Source: an uncultured Flavobacteriales bacterium (GTDB lineage Bacteria > Bacteroidota > Bacteroidia > Flavobacteriales > BACL11). Taken from it: 64,000 nucleotides of DNA. Each line of letters begins with the position of its first letter. The stretch's first letter is position 1. Positions 1 through 9,446 of the stretch are shown here, piece by piece. A program made the position numbers and the translations under genes. The stretch covers positions 96,615 through 160,614 of the forward strand of contig CAJIYG010000005.1 of assembly GCA_905181585.1 (NCBI GenBank). Reading direction: 5' to 3'. The notes beneath the pieces were generated by a model. It saw only the letters and a program-made list of their open reading frames with translations. It was not told the origin of the DNA and made no database searches.

Positions 1-1
1 A

Positions 2-893
2 GCTGGAGGATTAGGAAAAACACATCTTAGCAAATGCCATTGGAATCGAAGTTAAAAACCTTTATCCAGAAAAAACTGTTTTATATGTTTCTGCAGACAA
101 ATTCCAAACACAGTTTGTAGATGCTATAATGGACAACAAAAAGAATGATTTTGTACATTTCTATCAATCAATTGATGTTCTTATAATTGATGATGTTCAA
201 TTCTTATCAGGTAAAGAAAAAACACAAGATGTTTTCTTTCATATTTTCAATCATCTTCACCAAAATAAAAAACAAGTTATTCTAACTTCTGACAAAGCTC
301 CTGTAGATATTATTGGAATGGAACAAAGATTACTTTCAAGATTTAAATGGGGACTTTCAGCAGATTTACAATCACCAGAGTTAGAAACAAGACTAGCGAT
401 ACTTAAGAAAAAAATAAAAAATGACGGAATAGAAATCCCATATTCAGTTGTAGAATATATCGCCTACTCTATCACAACAAATGTCAGAGAATTAGAAGGC
501 GCTTTAATTTCACTACTTGCACAATCATCACTTAACAGAAAAGAAATTACTATTGAGCTTGCAAAAAACATGCTTGATAAATTTGTAAAAAATACAGTTC
601 GAGAAGTTTCTATAGATTATATACAAAAAGTTGTCTGTGATTATTTTGATATACCTATTGATGTAATGAAATCTAAAACAAGAAAAAGAGAAATAGTTCA
701 ATGTAGGCAATTAGCAATGTTCTTTGCCAAACAGATGACAAAAAACTCTCTTGCAATGATTGGGAAACATTGCGGAAACAAGGATCACGCAACAGTTCTC
801 CACGCATGTAAAACTGTAAACAACCTAGCTGATACTGATAAAAGGTTTAAAGGATATATATCAGATATTGAAAAAAGACTGACTATTTCATAA
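2..893 (+). CDS. dnaA: Chromosomal replication initiator DnaA (3' part, with +1 frameshift)
   Basis: This is the C-terminal two thirds of DnaA, the AAA+ ATPase that opens the chromosomal origin; its N-terminal domains lie left of the window. Visible are the Walker A end GLGKTHL (about 11-28), Walker B IIDDVQ (183-200), the LTSD sensor region, and a domain IV DNA-binding signature DHATVLHA (about 783-806). GLGKTHL is read in codons starting at 2, 5, 8, but ANAIG and everything after it is read in codons starting at 30. One extra base therefore sits in CTTA at 26-29. The longest uninterrupted ATG-started piece is 129-893, but the conserved frame is open back to 30. The next gene starts directly after the TAA. 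The identification is certain; whether the frameshift is real is not. Confidence 0.95.
26..29 (+). other. +1 frameshift site in dnaA
   Basis: The zero frame reads ACA CAT CTT AGC, while the conserved continuation (Ala-Asn-Ala-Ile-Gly) needs GCA AAT GCC. The extra base is one of C, T, T or A in CTTA. The zero frame reaches a TAA ten codons after CTT. The site is only 26 bases from the window edge, so a low-quality contig end is possible. Confidence 0.75.
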
Positions 894-1343
894 ATGAGAA
901 TCTTAATGGTTTGCCTTGGAAATATTTGCAGGTCTCCTTTGGCACAAGGAATACTTGAATCTAAGTCATCTAAGTTAATTGTTGATTCTGCTGGAACAGC
1001 AAATTATCACACAGGTAAATCCCCTGACTTTAGATCAGTAAATATTGCCAAAAAAAATAACATTGATATAAATAATCAAATAGCAAGACAATTTTCAAGT
1101 TTAGATTTTGAAAAATTTGATAAAATCTACGCAATGGACAATGATAATTATTCTAAAATAATTTCGCTTGCTAAAAACCAGAGTGAAATTAATAAAGTTG
1201 AATTGATCTTAAATGAAATATCTCCAAAAGAATTTCAGTCTGTTCCTGACCCATACTATGGGGGAAAGGATGGATTTCAAAACATATATGATCTTTTGAA
1301 TAGTGCTTGTGATAAAATTATTGAAAAATATGAAATTAGGTAA
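894..1343 (+). CDS. Low-molecular-weight protein-tyrosine phosphatase
   Basis: A 149-residue cytoplasmic phosphatase that hydrolyses phosphotyrosine or related low-molecular-weight phosphoesters through a phosphocysteine intermediate. The P-loop CX5R is C7-LGNIC-R13 followed by Ser14. The general-acid Asp lies in the VPDPYYGG motif near residue 120. Length matches the family (about 150). The ATG abuts the dnaA stop with no gap, and the 3' end overlaps the start of the next gene, so the three are probably co-transcribed. This dnaA-phosphatase-methyltransferase order is, as far as I know, usual in Flavobacteriales. The substrate cannot be read from the sequence. Confidence 0.93.
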   Translation: MRILMVCLGNICRSPLAQGILESKSSKLIVDSAGTANYHTGKSPDFRSVNIAKKNNIDINNQIARQFSSLDFEKFDKIYAMDNDNYSKIISLAKNQSEINKVELILNEISPKEFQSVPDPYYGGKDGFQNIYDLLNSACDKIIEKYEIR

Positions 1344-2034
1344 GTTAATTTTAATCCCAACCATAATAAGTGAAGACTCTGAGGATTTAACACTAAATAA
1401 AAACATTACTAATCATCTTGAAAATATTAATTTTTTTGTTGTAGAAAATATAAGAACCTCCAGAAGATATATTAGAAAAATTCTTCCCAAAAAAAATATT
1501 GATAATATTACATTTCATTCATATGGGAAAAATGATAAATTAGATTTTACAAAAGAATTACTTCCTTATTTTTTATGCGGAAATGATATTGGTATTATTT
1601 CAGAAGCAGGCATGCCCGCAATAGCAGATCCTGGATCAGAAGTTGTAAAATTTGCTCACAAACATGACATTCAAGTTGTACCTATAGTTGGACCATCTTC
1701 TATATTTCTAGCACTTGCTGCATCTGGTATGAATGGTCAAAGTTTTGTCTTTCATGGATACCTTCCGATAAATTCAAAAGATCGAAATACAAAAATTAAA
1801 CTTCTAGAGAAAGCAGTTAAAACCTTAAATCAGACGCAAATATTTATGGAAACCCCATATAGAAATAATCAATTACTAGATGCAGTTTTAAAAACGTGTT
1901 CATCAGAAACTAATTTATGTATAGCTTCAAATGTTACAGGTTTTAATGAAAAAATTATAACCAGATCAATAGCAGAATGGAAATGCTTTAAGATAAGTAT
2001 TGATAAACAGCCAACAATTTTTCTGATTGGTTAA
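1330..2034 (+). CDS. RsmI-like SAM-dependent methyltransferase (tetrapyrrole methylase fold)
   Basis: A 234-residue protein of the tetrapyrrole-methylase/RsmI superfamily. Features are the N-terminal GKLILIPT strand, NIRTSRRYIRK, the SEAGMPAIADPG motif near residue 90, and the VGPSSIFLALAASG cofactor-binding segment. RsmI 2'-O-methylates C1402 of 16S rRNA. Bacteroidota commonly carry this shorter paralogue, so rRNA methylation is an inference. I chose ATG 1330 rather than the upstream in-frame ATG at 1303 because MKLGKLILIP matches the family start. This start overlaps the phosphatase gene by 14 bases in another frame, which suggests translational coupling. Confidence 0.85.
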   Translation: MKLGKLILIPTIISEDSEDLTLNKNITNHLENINFFVVENIRTSRRYIRKILPKKNIDNITFHSYGKNDKLDFTKELLPYFLCGNDIGIISEAGMPAIADPGSEVVKFAHKHDIQVVPIVGPSSIFLALAASGMNGQSFVFHGYLPINSKDRNTKIKLLEKAVKTLNQTQIFMETPYRNNQLLDAVLKTCSSETNLCIASNVTGFNEKIITRSIAEWKCFKISIDKQPTIFLIG

Positions 2035-2059
2035 TTCATTTTGATGAATAACTTATTAT

Positions 2060-2067
2060 TATATTTG
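2060..2067 (+). promoter_or_regulatory. Bacteroidota-type -7 element before the ftsB-like gene
   Basis: TATATTTG matches TAnnTTTG, with TTTTG 16 bases upstream as a weak -33 element. The ATG of the next gene begins 5 bases after it, so the transcript would be almost or fully leaderless. Motif match only. Confidence 0.4.
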
Positions 2068-2072
2068 TTTAT

Positions 2073-2390
2073 ATGATAAGCTTCAATAATTTAACTGAAA
2101 AAATCCCAGATTTTATAAAAAACAAATATTTTGCTGCAATATTTCTTTTTATAATTTGGATAATTTTTATTGATACAAATAATTTAATAAAACAGTATAA
2201 ATTTTCAAAAAAAATAGAAAATCTTGAAGATCAAAAATTATTTTACTTAAATGAGATAATTAAAGATAGTTCGGAACTTAATAATATTATGAATGATAGT
2301 AGTAAGAGAGAAAAGTTTGCAAGAGAAAAATTTTTAATGAAAAAAGAGAATGAAGATGTGTATATAATTAGAAAGAAAATTAATGAATAA
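2073..2390 (+). CDS. FtsB/DivIC-like septum formation initiator
   Basis: A 105-residue bitopic protein with a short cytoplasmic N-terminus, one membrane segment (about residues 20-36, [13 protein letters not shown]), a coiled-coil-like stretch (about 40-70) and the ending typical of FtsB/DivIC proteins ([21 protein letters not shown]). Members act in the divisome with FtsL and FtsQ to activate septal peptidoglycan synthesis. It overlaps the mutase start by 8 bases. A TAnnTTTG element lies just before its ATG. The assignment rests on topology and the C-terminal motif. Confidence 0.82.
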   Translation: MISFNNLTEKIPDFIKNKYFAAIFLFIIWIIFIDTNNLIKQYKFSKKIENLEDQKLFYLNEIIKDSSELNNIMNDSSKREKFAREKFLMKKENEDVYIIRKKINE

Positions 2391-5388
2391 ACTTTTCCAA
2401 AAGTTCTCTAAATCAAATCCTGAAGAATGGGAGAAAAATATTTGTAAAGAAATAAAAAGTGACAGCCTTCATGAGATAACTAAAGATTTTGAGGAAATAA
2501 AAATTAAACCTTTTTATCATTTAAACGAACAAAAATACTACGCAAAATTTCCTTCTTTTTCTGAGAACTTTCAATTAATTGATTCCAGAAATAAAAATGC
2601 TAATAAAATTGCTCTTAATGCTCTTCACAATGGCATTACAGGTATATGTTTCTCCTACCCCAGCAACTTAACATCATTATTAGAAGGAATTCATACAGAG
2701 TATATTCAAATTAACTTCTCCAACTATGGAAAAGATTTTATAGCTGAATTAGAAGAATTTACATCTAAGAAAAAAGTTTTTGGAGCAATTCACGGAACAG
2801 AAAAAATTATTTCAAAAGAAATAATAAATACAATAATAGTACCAGAGGCCAGCTTTAAAAAACAAATTGCTTTTGCTTTAAAAGAAGGAATAAAATTAAA
2901 ATCTAAAGCGCAATTTAAATTTACAATAGGAAGCAACTTTTTTATGGAAATTGCAAAACTAAGAGCTTTTAGAATATTATGGAAACACAAAAGCGGAGAA
3001 GAAGCCTATATTTTCTCTTCAACTTCAGTAATTAATAAATTAGAAAAAGATAATTACAATAACATCTCCAAAACAACGACAGAATTTCTAGCAGCTCAAT
3101 TTGGAGGATCAAATGCTATACTAATTAACTCATTTAATTTAAATTATGAAGACGCAAATAAATTTTCTAGCAGAATTGCAAGAAATCAATTTGAAATACT
3201 AAAAAAAGAAAGCTACTTAGATAAAGTAACTGACCCACTAAAGGGATCATATTATGTTGAATTTCTAACAAATGAGTTTTTAAAAGACTTCAATATAAAT
3301 CCTTTAAAGATTAAAAAAAATAATGTTAAAATATGGCAAGCAGCAGAGGAAATAGAATTAAAAACAGAGTATAATAAATCTATTGTTAAGGAAATTAATC
3401 ATATAGGTTTTATAGCAGGAAAACCACCATTTTTAAGAGGGCCATATAGTACTATGTATGTAAAAAAACCATGGACAATTAGACAATATGCTGGATTTTC
3501 AACTGCAAAAGAATCAAATGATTTTTACAAGAAAAACCTTGCTGCGGGCCAAAAAGGACTTTCTGTTGCTTTTGATTTAGCAACACATAGAGGATATGAT
3601 TCAGACCATCCCAGAGTTGAAGGAGATGTCGGAATGGCTGGAGTAGCTATTGATACTGTAGAAGATATGAAAGTGCTATTTGACAAAATTCCTTTAGAGC
3701 AAATATCTGTGTCAATGACAATGAATGGCGCTGTAATACCAATTCTCGCTTTCTACATTGTTGCCGCAATTGAACAGGGAGTTGATATTAAAGAATTAAA
3801 GGGAACTATTCAAAATGATATTTTAAAAGAATTTATGGTTAGAAACACCTACATATACCCTCCTGAACATTCCATAAAAATTATTGGGGATATATTTAAA
3901 TATACTACAAATAAAATGCCAAAATTTAATAGTATATCTATTTCTGGCTACCATATGCAAGAAGCTGGAGCTACTGCTGATATTGAATTAGCATATACAT
4001 TAGCGAATGGATTAGAATATGTACGAACTGGAATTAAAGCTGGAATGCAAATTGATGAATTTGCCCCAAGACTATCATTCTTTTGGGGAATAGGAATGAA
4101 CTACTTTACTGAAATTGCAAAAATGAGAGCTGCTAGAATTTTATGGGCAAAAATCATAAAAGAATTCAATCCTAAAAACCCAAAATCAATGGCTTTAAGA
4201 ACTCATTGCCAAACAAGTGGATGGAGTCTTACAGAGCAAGACCCATTTAATAATATTAGTAGAACATGCGTAGAGGCAATGGCAGCTATAATGGGAGGAA
4301 CACAAAGCCTACATACAAATGCCTTAGATGAAGCAATTGCTTTACCAAGTGATTTTTCAGCTAAAATTGCTCGAGAAACTCAAATATACCTTCAAAATGA
4401 TACAGGAATTTGTGATACTGTTGACCCAATGGGTGGAGCCTACTATGTTGAACATTTAACACAAGAAATTACTGAAAAAGCTTGGAAACTTATTCAAGAA
4501 GTAGAAGATGCTGGAGGTATGTCAAAAGCTATTGAGAGTGGACTTCCAAAGATGAAGATTGAACAAGCTGCAGCAAAGAAGCAGGCTAGAATTGATAGTA
4601 AACAAGATAAAATAATTGGAGTAAATTTCAACAAATTAGATAAAGAGGATAAAAAAATAGAAATTCTTGAAATTGATAATACAAAGGTAAGAGAAGAACA
4701 AGTTAGTAGTCTAAAAAAAATAAAAAAAGAAAGAAACAATAAAAGTGTTAAATTAGCTTTAGAAGCAATAACAAAATGTTGTAAAGAAAATAAGGGCAAT
4801 CTTCTTGAACTAGCAGTTAATGCTGCTAAATTAAGAGCAACTCTTGGTGAAATATCTTCAGCATGTGAAATTGAATTTGGTCGATACAAAGCAAATAACC
4901 AAGTAATCTCAGGGGTCTATAAAATGGAAATAAAAGAAAATAAAACTTTTAAAGATGCACAATCACTATCAGATTATTTTGCAAATAAAAAAGGAAGAAG
5001 ACCAAGAATAATGATTGCTAAAATGGGTCAGGACGGACATGACAGAGGAGCTAAAGTCGTTGCTACATCATTTGCTGATCTTGGCTTTGATGTAGACATT
5101 GGTCCTTTATTTCAAACTCCAGTTGAAGTGGCTAAGCAAGCAATAGAAAATGATGTACATATTTTAGGAATCTCCTCTTTGGCCGGAAGTCATAAAACAC
5201 TTATACCTAAAGTCATTGCTGAAATTAAAAAGTTTAAAAATTCTAATGTGTTAATTATTGCAGGTGGTGTAATTCCTCAAAGAGACTATGAATTCTTATA
5301 TGAAAATGGAGTCAGTGAAGTTTTTGGCCCTGGAACAATTATATCAGAATCTGCAATTTCTATTCTAAATAAGCTTCTAAAGGATTAA
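2383..5388 (+). CDS. Methylmalonyl-CoA mutase, small-large subunit fusion
   Basis: A 1001-residue protein for B12-dependent interconversion of (R)-methylmalonyl-CoA and succinyl-CoA. Residues about 1-310 resemble the non-catalytic MutA barrel (FGAIHG, a KLRAFRILW helix, then [12 protein letters not shown]). Residues about 340-780 are the MutB catalytic barrel ([61 protein letters not shown]). Residues about 870-1001 are the B12-binding domain with D884-x-H886-x-x-G889 supplying the His ligand. Bacteroidota usually have separate mutA and mutB. Here the MutA part is shortened, lacks its own B12-like domain and is joined to MutB in one continuous frame. It converges with the TonB receptor gene, whose stop is adjacent. 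Confidence 0.93.
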   Translation: MNKLFQKFSKSNPEEWEKNICKEIKSDSLHEITKDFEEIKIKPFYHLNEQKYYAKFPSFSENFQLIDSRNKNANKIALNALHNGITGICFSYPSNLTSLLEGIHTEYIQINFSNYGKDFIAELEEFTSKKKVFGAIHGTEKIISKEIINTIIVPEASFKKQIAFALKEGIKLKSKAQFKFTIGSNFFMEIAKLRAFRILWKHKSGEEAYIFSSTSVINKLEKDNYNNISKTTTEFLAAQFGGSNAILINSFNLNYEDANKFSSRIARNQFEILKKESYLDKVTDPLKGSYYVEFLTNEFLKDFNINPLKIKKNNVKIWQAAEEIELKTEYNKSIVKEINHIGFIAGKPPFLRGPYSTMYVKKPWTIRQYAGFSTAKESNDFYKKNLAAGQKGLSVAFDLATHRGYDSDHPRVEGDVGMAGVAIDTVEDMKVLFDKIPLEQISVSMTMNGAVIPILAFYIVAAIEQGVDIKELKGTIQNDILKEFMVRNTYIYPPEHSIKIIGDIFKYTTNKMPKFNSISISGYHMQEAGATADIELAYTLANGLEYVRTGIKAGMQIDEFAPRLSFFWGIGMNYFTEIAKMRAARILWAKIIKEFNPKNPKSMALRTHCQTSGWSLTEQDPFNNISRTCVEAMAAIMGGTQSLHTNALDEAIALPSDFSAKIARETQIYLQNDTGICDTVDPMGGAYYVEHLTQEITEKAWKLIQEVEDAGGMSKAIESGLPKMKIEQAAAKKQARIDSKQDKIIGVNFNKLDKEDKKIEILEIDNTKVREEQVSSLKKIKKERNNKSVKLALEAITKCCKENKGNLLELAVNAAKLRATLGEISSACEIEFGRYKANNQVISGVYKMEIKENKTFKDAQSLSDYFANKKGRRPRIMIAKMGQDGHDRGAKVVATSFADLGFDVDIGPLFQTPVEVAKQAIENDVHILGISSLAGSHKTLIPKVIAEIKKFKNSNVLIIAGGVIPQRDYEFLYENGVSEVFGPGTIISESAISILNKLLKD

Positions 5389-7644
5389 TTATTTTATTCT
5401 ATACCTAAGGCCAAAGTAAAACAATCTTCCCATTATTGGAGCCCAAACTAAAGAGGCGTCAAAATTATCATTTGAAGGATCATAAGAATATATAATAGGA
5501 TTTTCCTGGACCATTGAAAAAATATTTTCCGCTCCTATGTAAATATCGAAATCTTTAAACTTTTTAGTTACTTGAGAATTAAATAAATTATAAGGATTAG
5601 AATATTCTTTATTAATCATAACATGTGAAGGAATTCTACTTTTTCCAATATAATTACAAGTAAAGTCAAAAATCCAAGTTTCAGCAAAGTCTGTATATGA
5701 AAAATTAAGAAGAGCTCTTTCTTTAGGAAGAAGAGGAACTTCTTTTAGCTCCTGAGAGAATGTTGACTTAACATCATTAAACTTATAAGCCAATTTTAGA
5801 TCAAACCTATCAAATAATTCGTAAGTTATATCTAATTGTAAAGCATTTGCATAAGATTTATTTGTTTCATCCTCATAAGAATTCAAATTATAAAAAGAAA
5901 TAAAATCTTGATCTTCCATATCAACAACCACTTGATTTTCAAACTCTGTTCTATAAAAATCCATATTAAATGCAGTCTCTCTATCAAAAAGAAAAAATTT
6001 TGTTATTAAGTTAAAACCATAGTTCCATGCAATTTCAGGCATTAAAGTTTCGTTAATTAAAATCTGACGATTAGATGCAAGTAATGAGATATTATCACTG
6101 ATTGGATTAGCCATTCTTAATGATCTACCCCCACTAAAGCGAATTGCAGTATTTTCAGATGGATTGTACTTGAAATTTATTCTTGGCAAAATATAAAACT
6201 CTTCAGTTTTGTTATAGTAATCTGCTCTTAATCCAGCTGTAACACCAATTATTTCTGTCCAAATATAATTATACTCAGAAAAAATACCAGTTATAAGATC
6301 TCTTCTACTATCAACAGGAATATTCATACTATACCAAGCAGCAGATATACCATCTAAAGGGTTTGCAGTATTATATATAACTAAACTATTATCCATATTG
6401 TCACCATAAAAACTAATTCCATATTTTAATTTATGAAAACAATCCTTTATAAAAGTTTGTCTTATTAGATTTAAATACATGCTCTGCTGAAGTCCTTCAA
6501 AAGATTTAGAACCAAATTTTGCATCCATCAAATGAGTTCTAAATGATGTTTGTAAACCAATACTTTTACCTACTTGCTCTGGCATAATCAAGCCCGTTTT
6601 AGTAGAAAGTTCAAGAAGTCTATTGTCAATTTTAACATCAAAAGGATTGACTTGATTATTGTATGTACCTCCTTCTCTATCCTCCATTAATCCTCTAACA
6701 TAAACTTGCATGGCATATTTAGGATCACCAACATATTTCCATCTATTTAAAAAATTAAACTGATTATATGTTGGCATATCTAAAAATCCATCATTGTTTC
6801 TATCATGCTCAATCGAATGTGAAGAAATGTGAGTAAACAAATTGCTTTGCCAGTCCCCCTCTCGCTTTGATAAAATCAAATTCTTCTCAATTTTTCCATC
6901 ACCATTACCATATAGGTTTACAAATATTTTATCTGCTGATTCAGGCTTAAAATACTCTAGATTAATCTGCCCAGTAAAAGATTCAAAGCCATTAATAACA
7001 GAACCACTTCCTTTAATAATTTGAATACTTTCAATAAATGATCCTGGAACATGCGTTAATCCAAATGCAGAAGAAAGACCACGAATTAGCGGCATATTTT
7101 CATGTGTAATTTGAGTATATAAGCCATCTAGACCTAGCATTTTTATCTTTTTAGCTCCTGATACACCATCATTAATTGCAACATCAACACTTGCATTAGT
7201 ACCAAAACTCTCAGAAAGATTACAGCATGCAGCTTTCTCTAGCTCTTTTGTAGAAAGAGTCTCCAAGTTTAATGAATTGATTGTAGAAAATTTTGAAGCA
7301 GTCTGTCTTCCTTTAACACTAATTTCATCCAATTCAATGGAAGAAGATAAATAAAAAACAAATAGATTATCAATAAACTCTTGATTGATTAATTCATATC
7401 CAACATAGCTAACCATCAAGGTTGCATTGCCATCTTCATCAAATGTATCAGCCTCAGAAATAGTGTAATTACCTTCTAAATCAGTAACTGTACCGATCTG
7501 TGTCCCCTGCCAATAAACATTTGCTCCAATAACTGGGGAGTATGAACCATCTTTTAATATCTCTAATACTTTTCCATTGATGCTCTGTGTAAAAGCATTT
7601 AAAAAAAGAGACATAAGTAAAATTAAAATATAATATTTTTTCAT
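5389..7644 (-). CDS. TonB-dependent receptor, probably metal-linked
   Basis: A 751-residue outer-membrane receptor. It has a signal peptide (about residues 1-19), a carboxypeptidase-regulatory-like domain (about 22-100, GKVLEILKDGS and TDLEGNYTI), a plug domain, and a 22-strand-type barrel ending in an aromatic-rich LFYFGLRYRIK. The plug carries LEKAACCNLSESFGTNASVDV. I associate this CC-containing plug with receptors found next to HYC_CC_PP and heavy-metal-associated proteins in Bacteroidota. The HYC_CC_PP-like gene lies 47 bases upstream on the same strand. A copper or other metal substrate is inference from context; the receptor family is certain. Confidence 0.88.
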   Translation of the reverse strand: MKKYYILILLMSLFLNAFTQSINGKVLEILKDGSYSPVIGANVYWQGTQIGTVTDLEGNYTISEADTFDEDGNATLMVSYVGYELINQEFIDNLFVFYLSSSIELDEISVKGRQTASKFSTINSLNLETLSTKELEKAACCNLSESFGTNASVDVAINDGVSGAKKIKMLGLDGLYTQITHENMPLIRGLSSAFGLTHVPGSFIESIQIIKGSGSVINGFESFTGQINLEYFKPESADKIFVNLYGNGDGKIEKNLILSKREGDWQSNLFTHISSHSIEHDRNNDGFLDMPTYNQFNFLNRWKYVGDPKYAMQVYVRGLMEDREGGTYNNQVNPFDVKIDNRLLELSTKTGLIMPEQVGKSIGLQTSFRTHLMDAKFGSKSFEGLQQSMYLNLIRQTFIKDCFHKLKYGISFYGDNMDNSLVIYNTANPLDGISAAWYSMNIPVDSRRDLITGIFSEYNYIWTEIIGVTAGLRADYYNKTEEFYILPRINFKYNPSENTAIRFSGGRSLRMANPISDNISLLASNRQILINETLMPEIAWNYGFNLITKFFLFDRETAFNMDFYRTEFENQVVVDMEDQDFISFYNLNSYEDETNKSYANALQLDITYELFDRFDLKLAYKFNDVKSTFSQELKEVPLLPKERALLNFSYTDFAETWIFDFTCNYIGKSRIPSHVMINKEYSNPYNLFNSQVTKKFKDFDIYIGAENIFSMVQENPIIYSYDPSNDNFDASLVWAPIMGRLFYFGLRYRIK

Positions 7645-7691
7645 TTTTTTATTTTTAGATTAACAGACAAGATTTACTGATAACTAAATAA

Positions 7692-8135
7692 TTAAATAAT
7701 GAAAGACTGTATTTTTGAAAGTATAGGTTGGTAGATAATCAAAGGGGCTTCAGTAGAAAAGCTCAAAAAGTTGATATAAGGAATTAAACTTTCAACTCTT
7801 AAAAATTCAAATAATAAAAAAGAAAACACATTAAAATTACTTTTTTCTATTAAAAGAGTTTCAAAATTAAAATGAATATTAGAAAATTCTTTTTCACACT
7901 TACAATTAAAAGAAGAACAGCATGTACTTTCCTCTAGAATACTACAACATGATACTTCTTTAGCAAGTGTAGTCTCAACATGCGTAATTTGCGAATGACA
8001 TTTATCTTCAATATTTCCAAAAGAAACAGAAATATTTTGATGACAATTAATTTTAGAAATATTAAAACCTACACTTATAAATAATACAAATGTAGCCAGA
8101 GTGTAAACTAAAATATTTTTAAAAAAAATCTTCAT
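7692..8135 (-). CDS. HYC_CC_PP-like Cys-rich exported protein
   Basis: A 147-residue protein with an N-terminal hydrophobic segment (about residues 8-28). A His/Cys-rich middle follows: INCHQN, DKCHSQ, SCCSILEESTCCSSFNCKCEKEF, i.e. eight Cys within about 25 residues. The family's typical C-terminal proline-containing segment is replaced by STEAPLIIYQPILS. Its position directly upstream of a CC-plug TonB receptor is the usual arrangement. A role in periplasmic metal handling, probably copper, is plausible but unproven. Family assignment is by pattern only. Confidence 0.6.
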   Translation of the reverse strand: MKIFFKNILVYTLATFVLFISVGFNISKINCHQNISVSFGNIEDKCHSQITHVETTLAKEVSCCSILEESTCCSSFNCKCEKEFSNIHFNFETLLIEKSNFNVFSFLLFEFLRVESLIPYINFLSFSTEAPLIIYQPILSKIQSFII

Positions 8136-8143
8136 AATCTTTA

Positions 8144-8151
8144 CAAATTTA
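8144..8151 (-). promoter_or_regulatory. -7 element for the Cys-rich protein/TonB receptor operon
   Basis: On the minus strand the sequence reads TAAATTTG, matching TAnnTTTG, 8 bases before the ATG at 8135. I see no clear -33 TTG. Confidence 0.4.
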
Positions 8152-8162
8152 CTAAAAAAAAC

Positions 8163-9386
8163 CTAGTTAAAAGATATGATAGTTTCTGATATAATTTCAA
8201 CTGCTTCAAGAATCTCTTGCTTACTAATGACTAGTGGTGGCGCAAACCTTATAATATTACCATGAGTTGGCTTTGCTAAAAGACCATTATCTCTTAATTT
8301 CATACAAATATCCCAGGCAGTTGAACTATCAGTTGAATCGTTAATTACGATAGCATTTAACAAGCCTTTTCCTCTTATTAACTTAACAAGTTTACAGGAT
8401 GATAGTTTTTTATTTAGTTCTGATCTAAACAAATCTCCTAATTCAAATGCATTTTGTGCTAAATTCTCATCAACTACTACTTCTAAAGCTGCTTGAGCTA
8501 CTCTACAAGCAAGAGGGTTACCACCAAAAGTTGAACCGTGTTCTCCAGGCTGGATTGTTAGCATAACTTGGTCATCAGCTAAAACTGCTGAAATTGGTAA
8601 TACGCCACCTGATAAAGCTTTTCCTAAAATTAATATATCAGGTCTAGCATCTTCATAATCGCAGGCAAGCATCTTTCCTGTTCTAGCAATTCCAGTTTGT
8701 ACTTCATCTGCTATAAATAAAACATTGTATTTTGTACAAAGCTTTCTCACACCAGCTAAGTAACCTTCATCTGGAACAACAACGCCAGCTTCTCCTTGAA
8801 TAGGCTCTACCATAAAAGCTGCAACATTCTTATCCTTAAGCTCTATCTCTAAAGCATGTAAATCATTATAAGGAATTAAATGATAGCCAGGCATAAAAGG
8901 ACCAAATCCTTCATAAGACAATGGATCATCAGAGCTAGAAATCGCCGCTAAAGTTCTACCCCAAAAATTTCCGTTAGCAAATATAATTTTAGCTTTATCT
9001 TTATCAATACCTTTGTGTATATAACCCCATTTTCTAGCAAGTTTATTTGCTGTTTCACCACCTTCAACTCCAGTATTCATTGGAAGTACTTTGTCATATC
9101 CAAATAACGTAGTAATGTATTTCTCATAAGAACCAAGAACATTATTATGAAATGCTCTAGATGTAAGAGTTAGTTCTGATGCTTGATCATTTAATGCTTT
9201 CAAAATTTTCGGATGACAATGACCTTGATTAACTGCCGAGTAAGCAGATAAAAAATCAAAATATTTCTTATCGTTTACATCCCAGACAAAAATGCCTTCG
9301 CCTTTAGATAAAACAACAGGAAGAGGATGATAATTATGAGCTCCGTACCTATTTTCTAAATCTATATATTTTTTATCCTTATTCAT
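8163..9386 (-). CDS. rocD: Ornithine--oxo-acid aminotransferase
   Basis: A PLP-dependent class III aminotransferase (407 residues from the chosen start) that converts ornithine and 2-oxoglutarate to glutamate-5-semialdehyde and glutamate. Motifs: [50 protein letters not shown] and the PLP lysine in [13 protein letters not shown] (near residue 260). An in-frame ATG at 9407 would add seven residues, but it lies inside the apparent -7 element (9405-9412). I therefore prefer ATG 9386, giving [15 protein letters not shown]. It is divergent from rlmD. With the CtlX-type hydrolases at 52.8-54.6 kb it could form a citrulline/arginine to glutamate route. Confidence 0.94.
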   Translation of the reverse strand: MNKDKKYIDLENRYGAHNYHPLPVVLSKGEGIFVWDVNDKKYFDFLSAYSAVNQGHCHPKILKALNDQASELTLTSRAFHNNVLGSYEKYITTLFGYDKVLPMNTGVEGGETANKLARKWGYIHKGIDKDKAKIIFANGNFWGRTLAAISSSDDPLSYEGFGPFMPGYHLIPYNDLHALEIELKDKNVAAFMVEPIQGEAGVVVPDEGYLAGVRKLCTKYNVLFIADEVQTGIARTGKMLACDYEDARPDILILGKALSGGVLPISAVLADDQVMLTIQPGEHGSTFGGNPLACRVAQAALEVVVDENLAQNAFELGDLFRSELNKKLSSCKLVKLIRGKGLLNAIVINDSTDSSTAWDICMKLRDNGLLAKPTHGNIIRFAPPLVISKQEILEAVEIISETIISFN

Positions 9387-9404
9387 ACTTTTTATATTAG
9401 ATAA

Positions 9405-9412
9405 CAAAGATA
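9405..9412 (-). promoter_or_regulatory. -7 element of rocD
   Basis: TATCTTTG on the minus strand matches TAnnTTTG. It overlaps the upstream candidate ATG (9407), so the start at 9386 is favoured. Together with 9435-9442 it makes a compact divergent promoter. Confidence 0.5.
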
Positions 9413-9434
9413 ATACTTTAAATCTAAGAATAAC

Positions 9435-9442
9435 TAAATTTG
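9435..9442 (+). promoter_or_regulatory. -7 element of rlmD
   Basis: TAAATTTG matches TAnnTTTG and ends 4 bases before the rlmD ATG at 9447. This implies a leaderless or nearly leaderless mRNA. Confidence 0.45.
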
Positions 9443-9446
9443 TAAG

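Noticed and set aside
5..28. GGAGG (5-9) upstream of the dnaA CTT-A site as a prfB-like internal Shine-Dalgarno stimulator
   Set aside because: The spacing to CTT is 16 bases, versus about 3 in prfB. The stretch also encodes the conserved Gly-rich Walker A, and the other shift sites have no comparable element.
180..183. CTT-A as a sufficient +1 shift signal
   Set aside because: dnaA itself contains GTT CTT ATA at 177-185 inside conserved Asp-Val-Leu-Ile-Ile-Asp with no shift. The sequence therefore cannot be sufficient, and I do not claim a defined motif.
4494..4889. 131-residue open frame antisense to the mutase gene
   Set aside because: It lies wholly inside a well-conserved coding region and shows no family resemblance; a shadow of AT-rich codon use. 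The same applies to the other long antisense frames, such as 11754-12080, 17408-17860 and 19451-19819.
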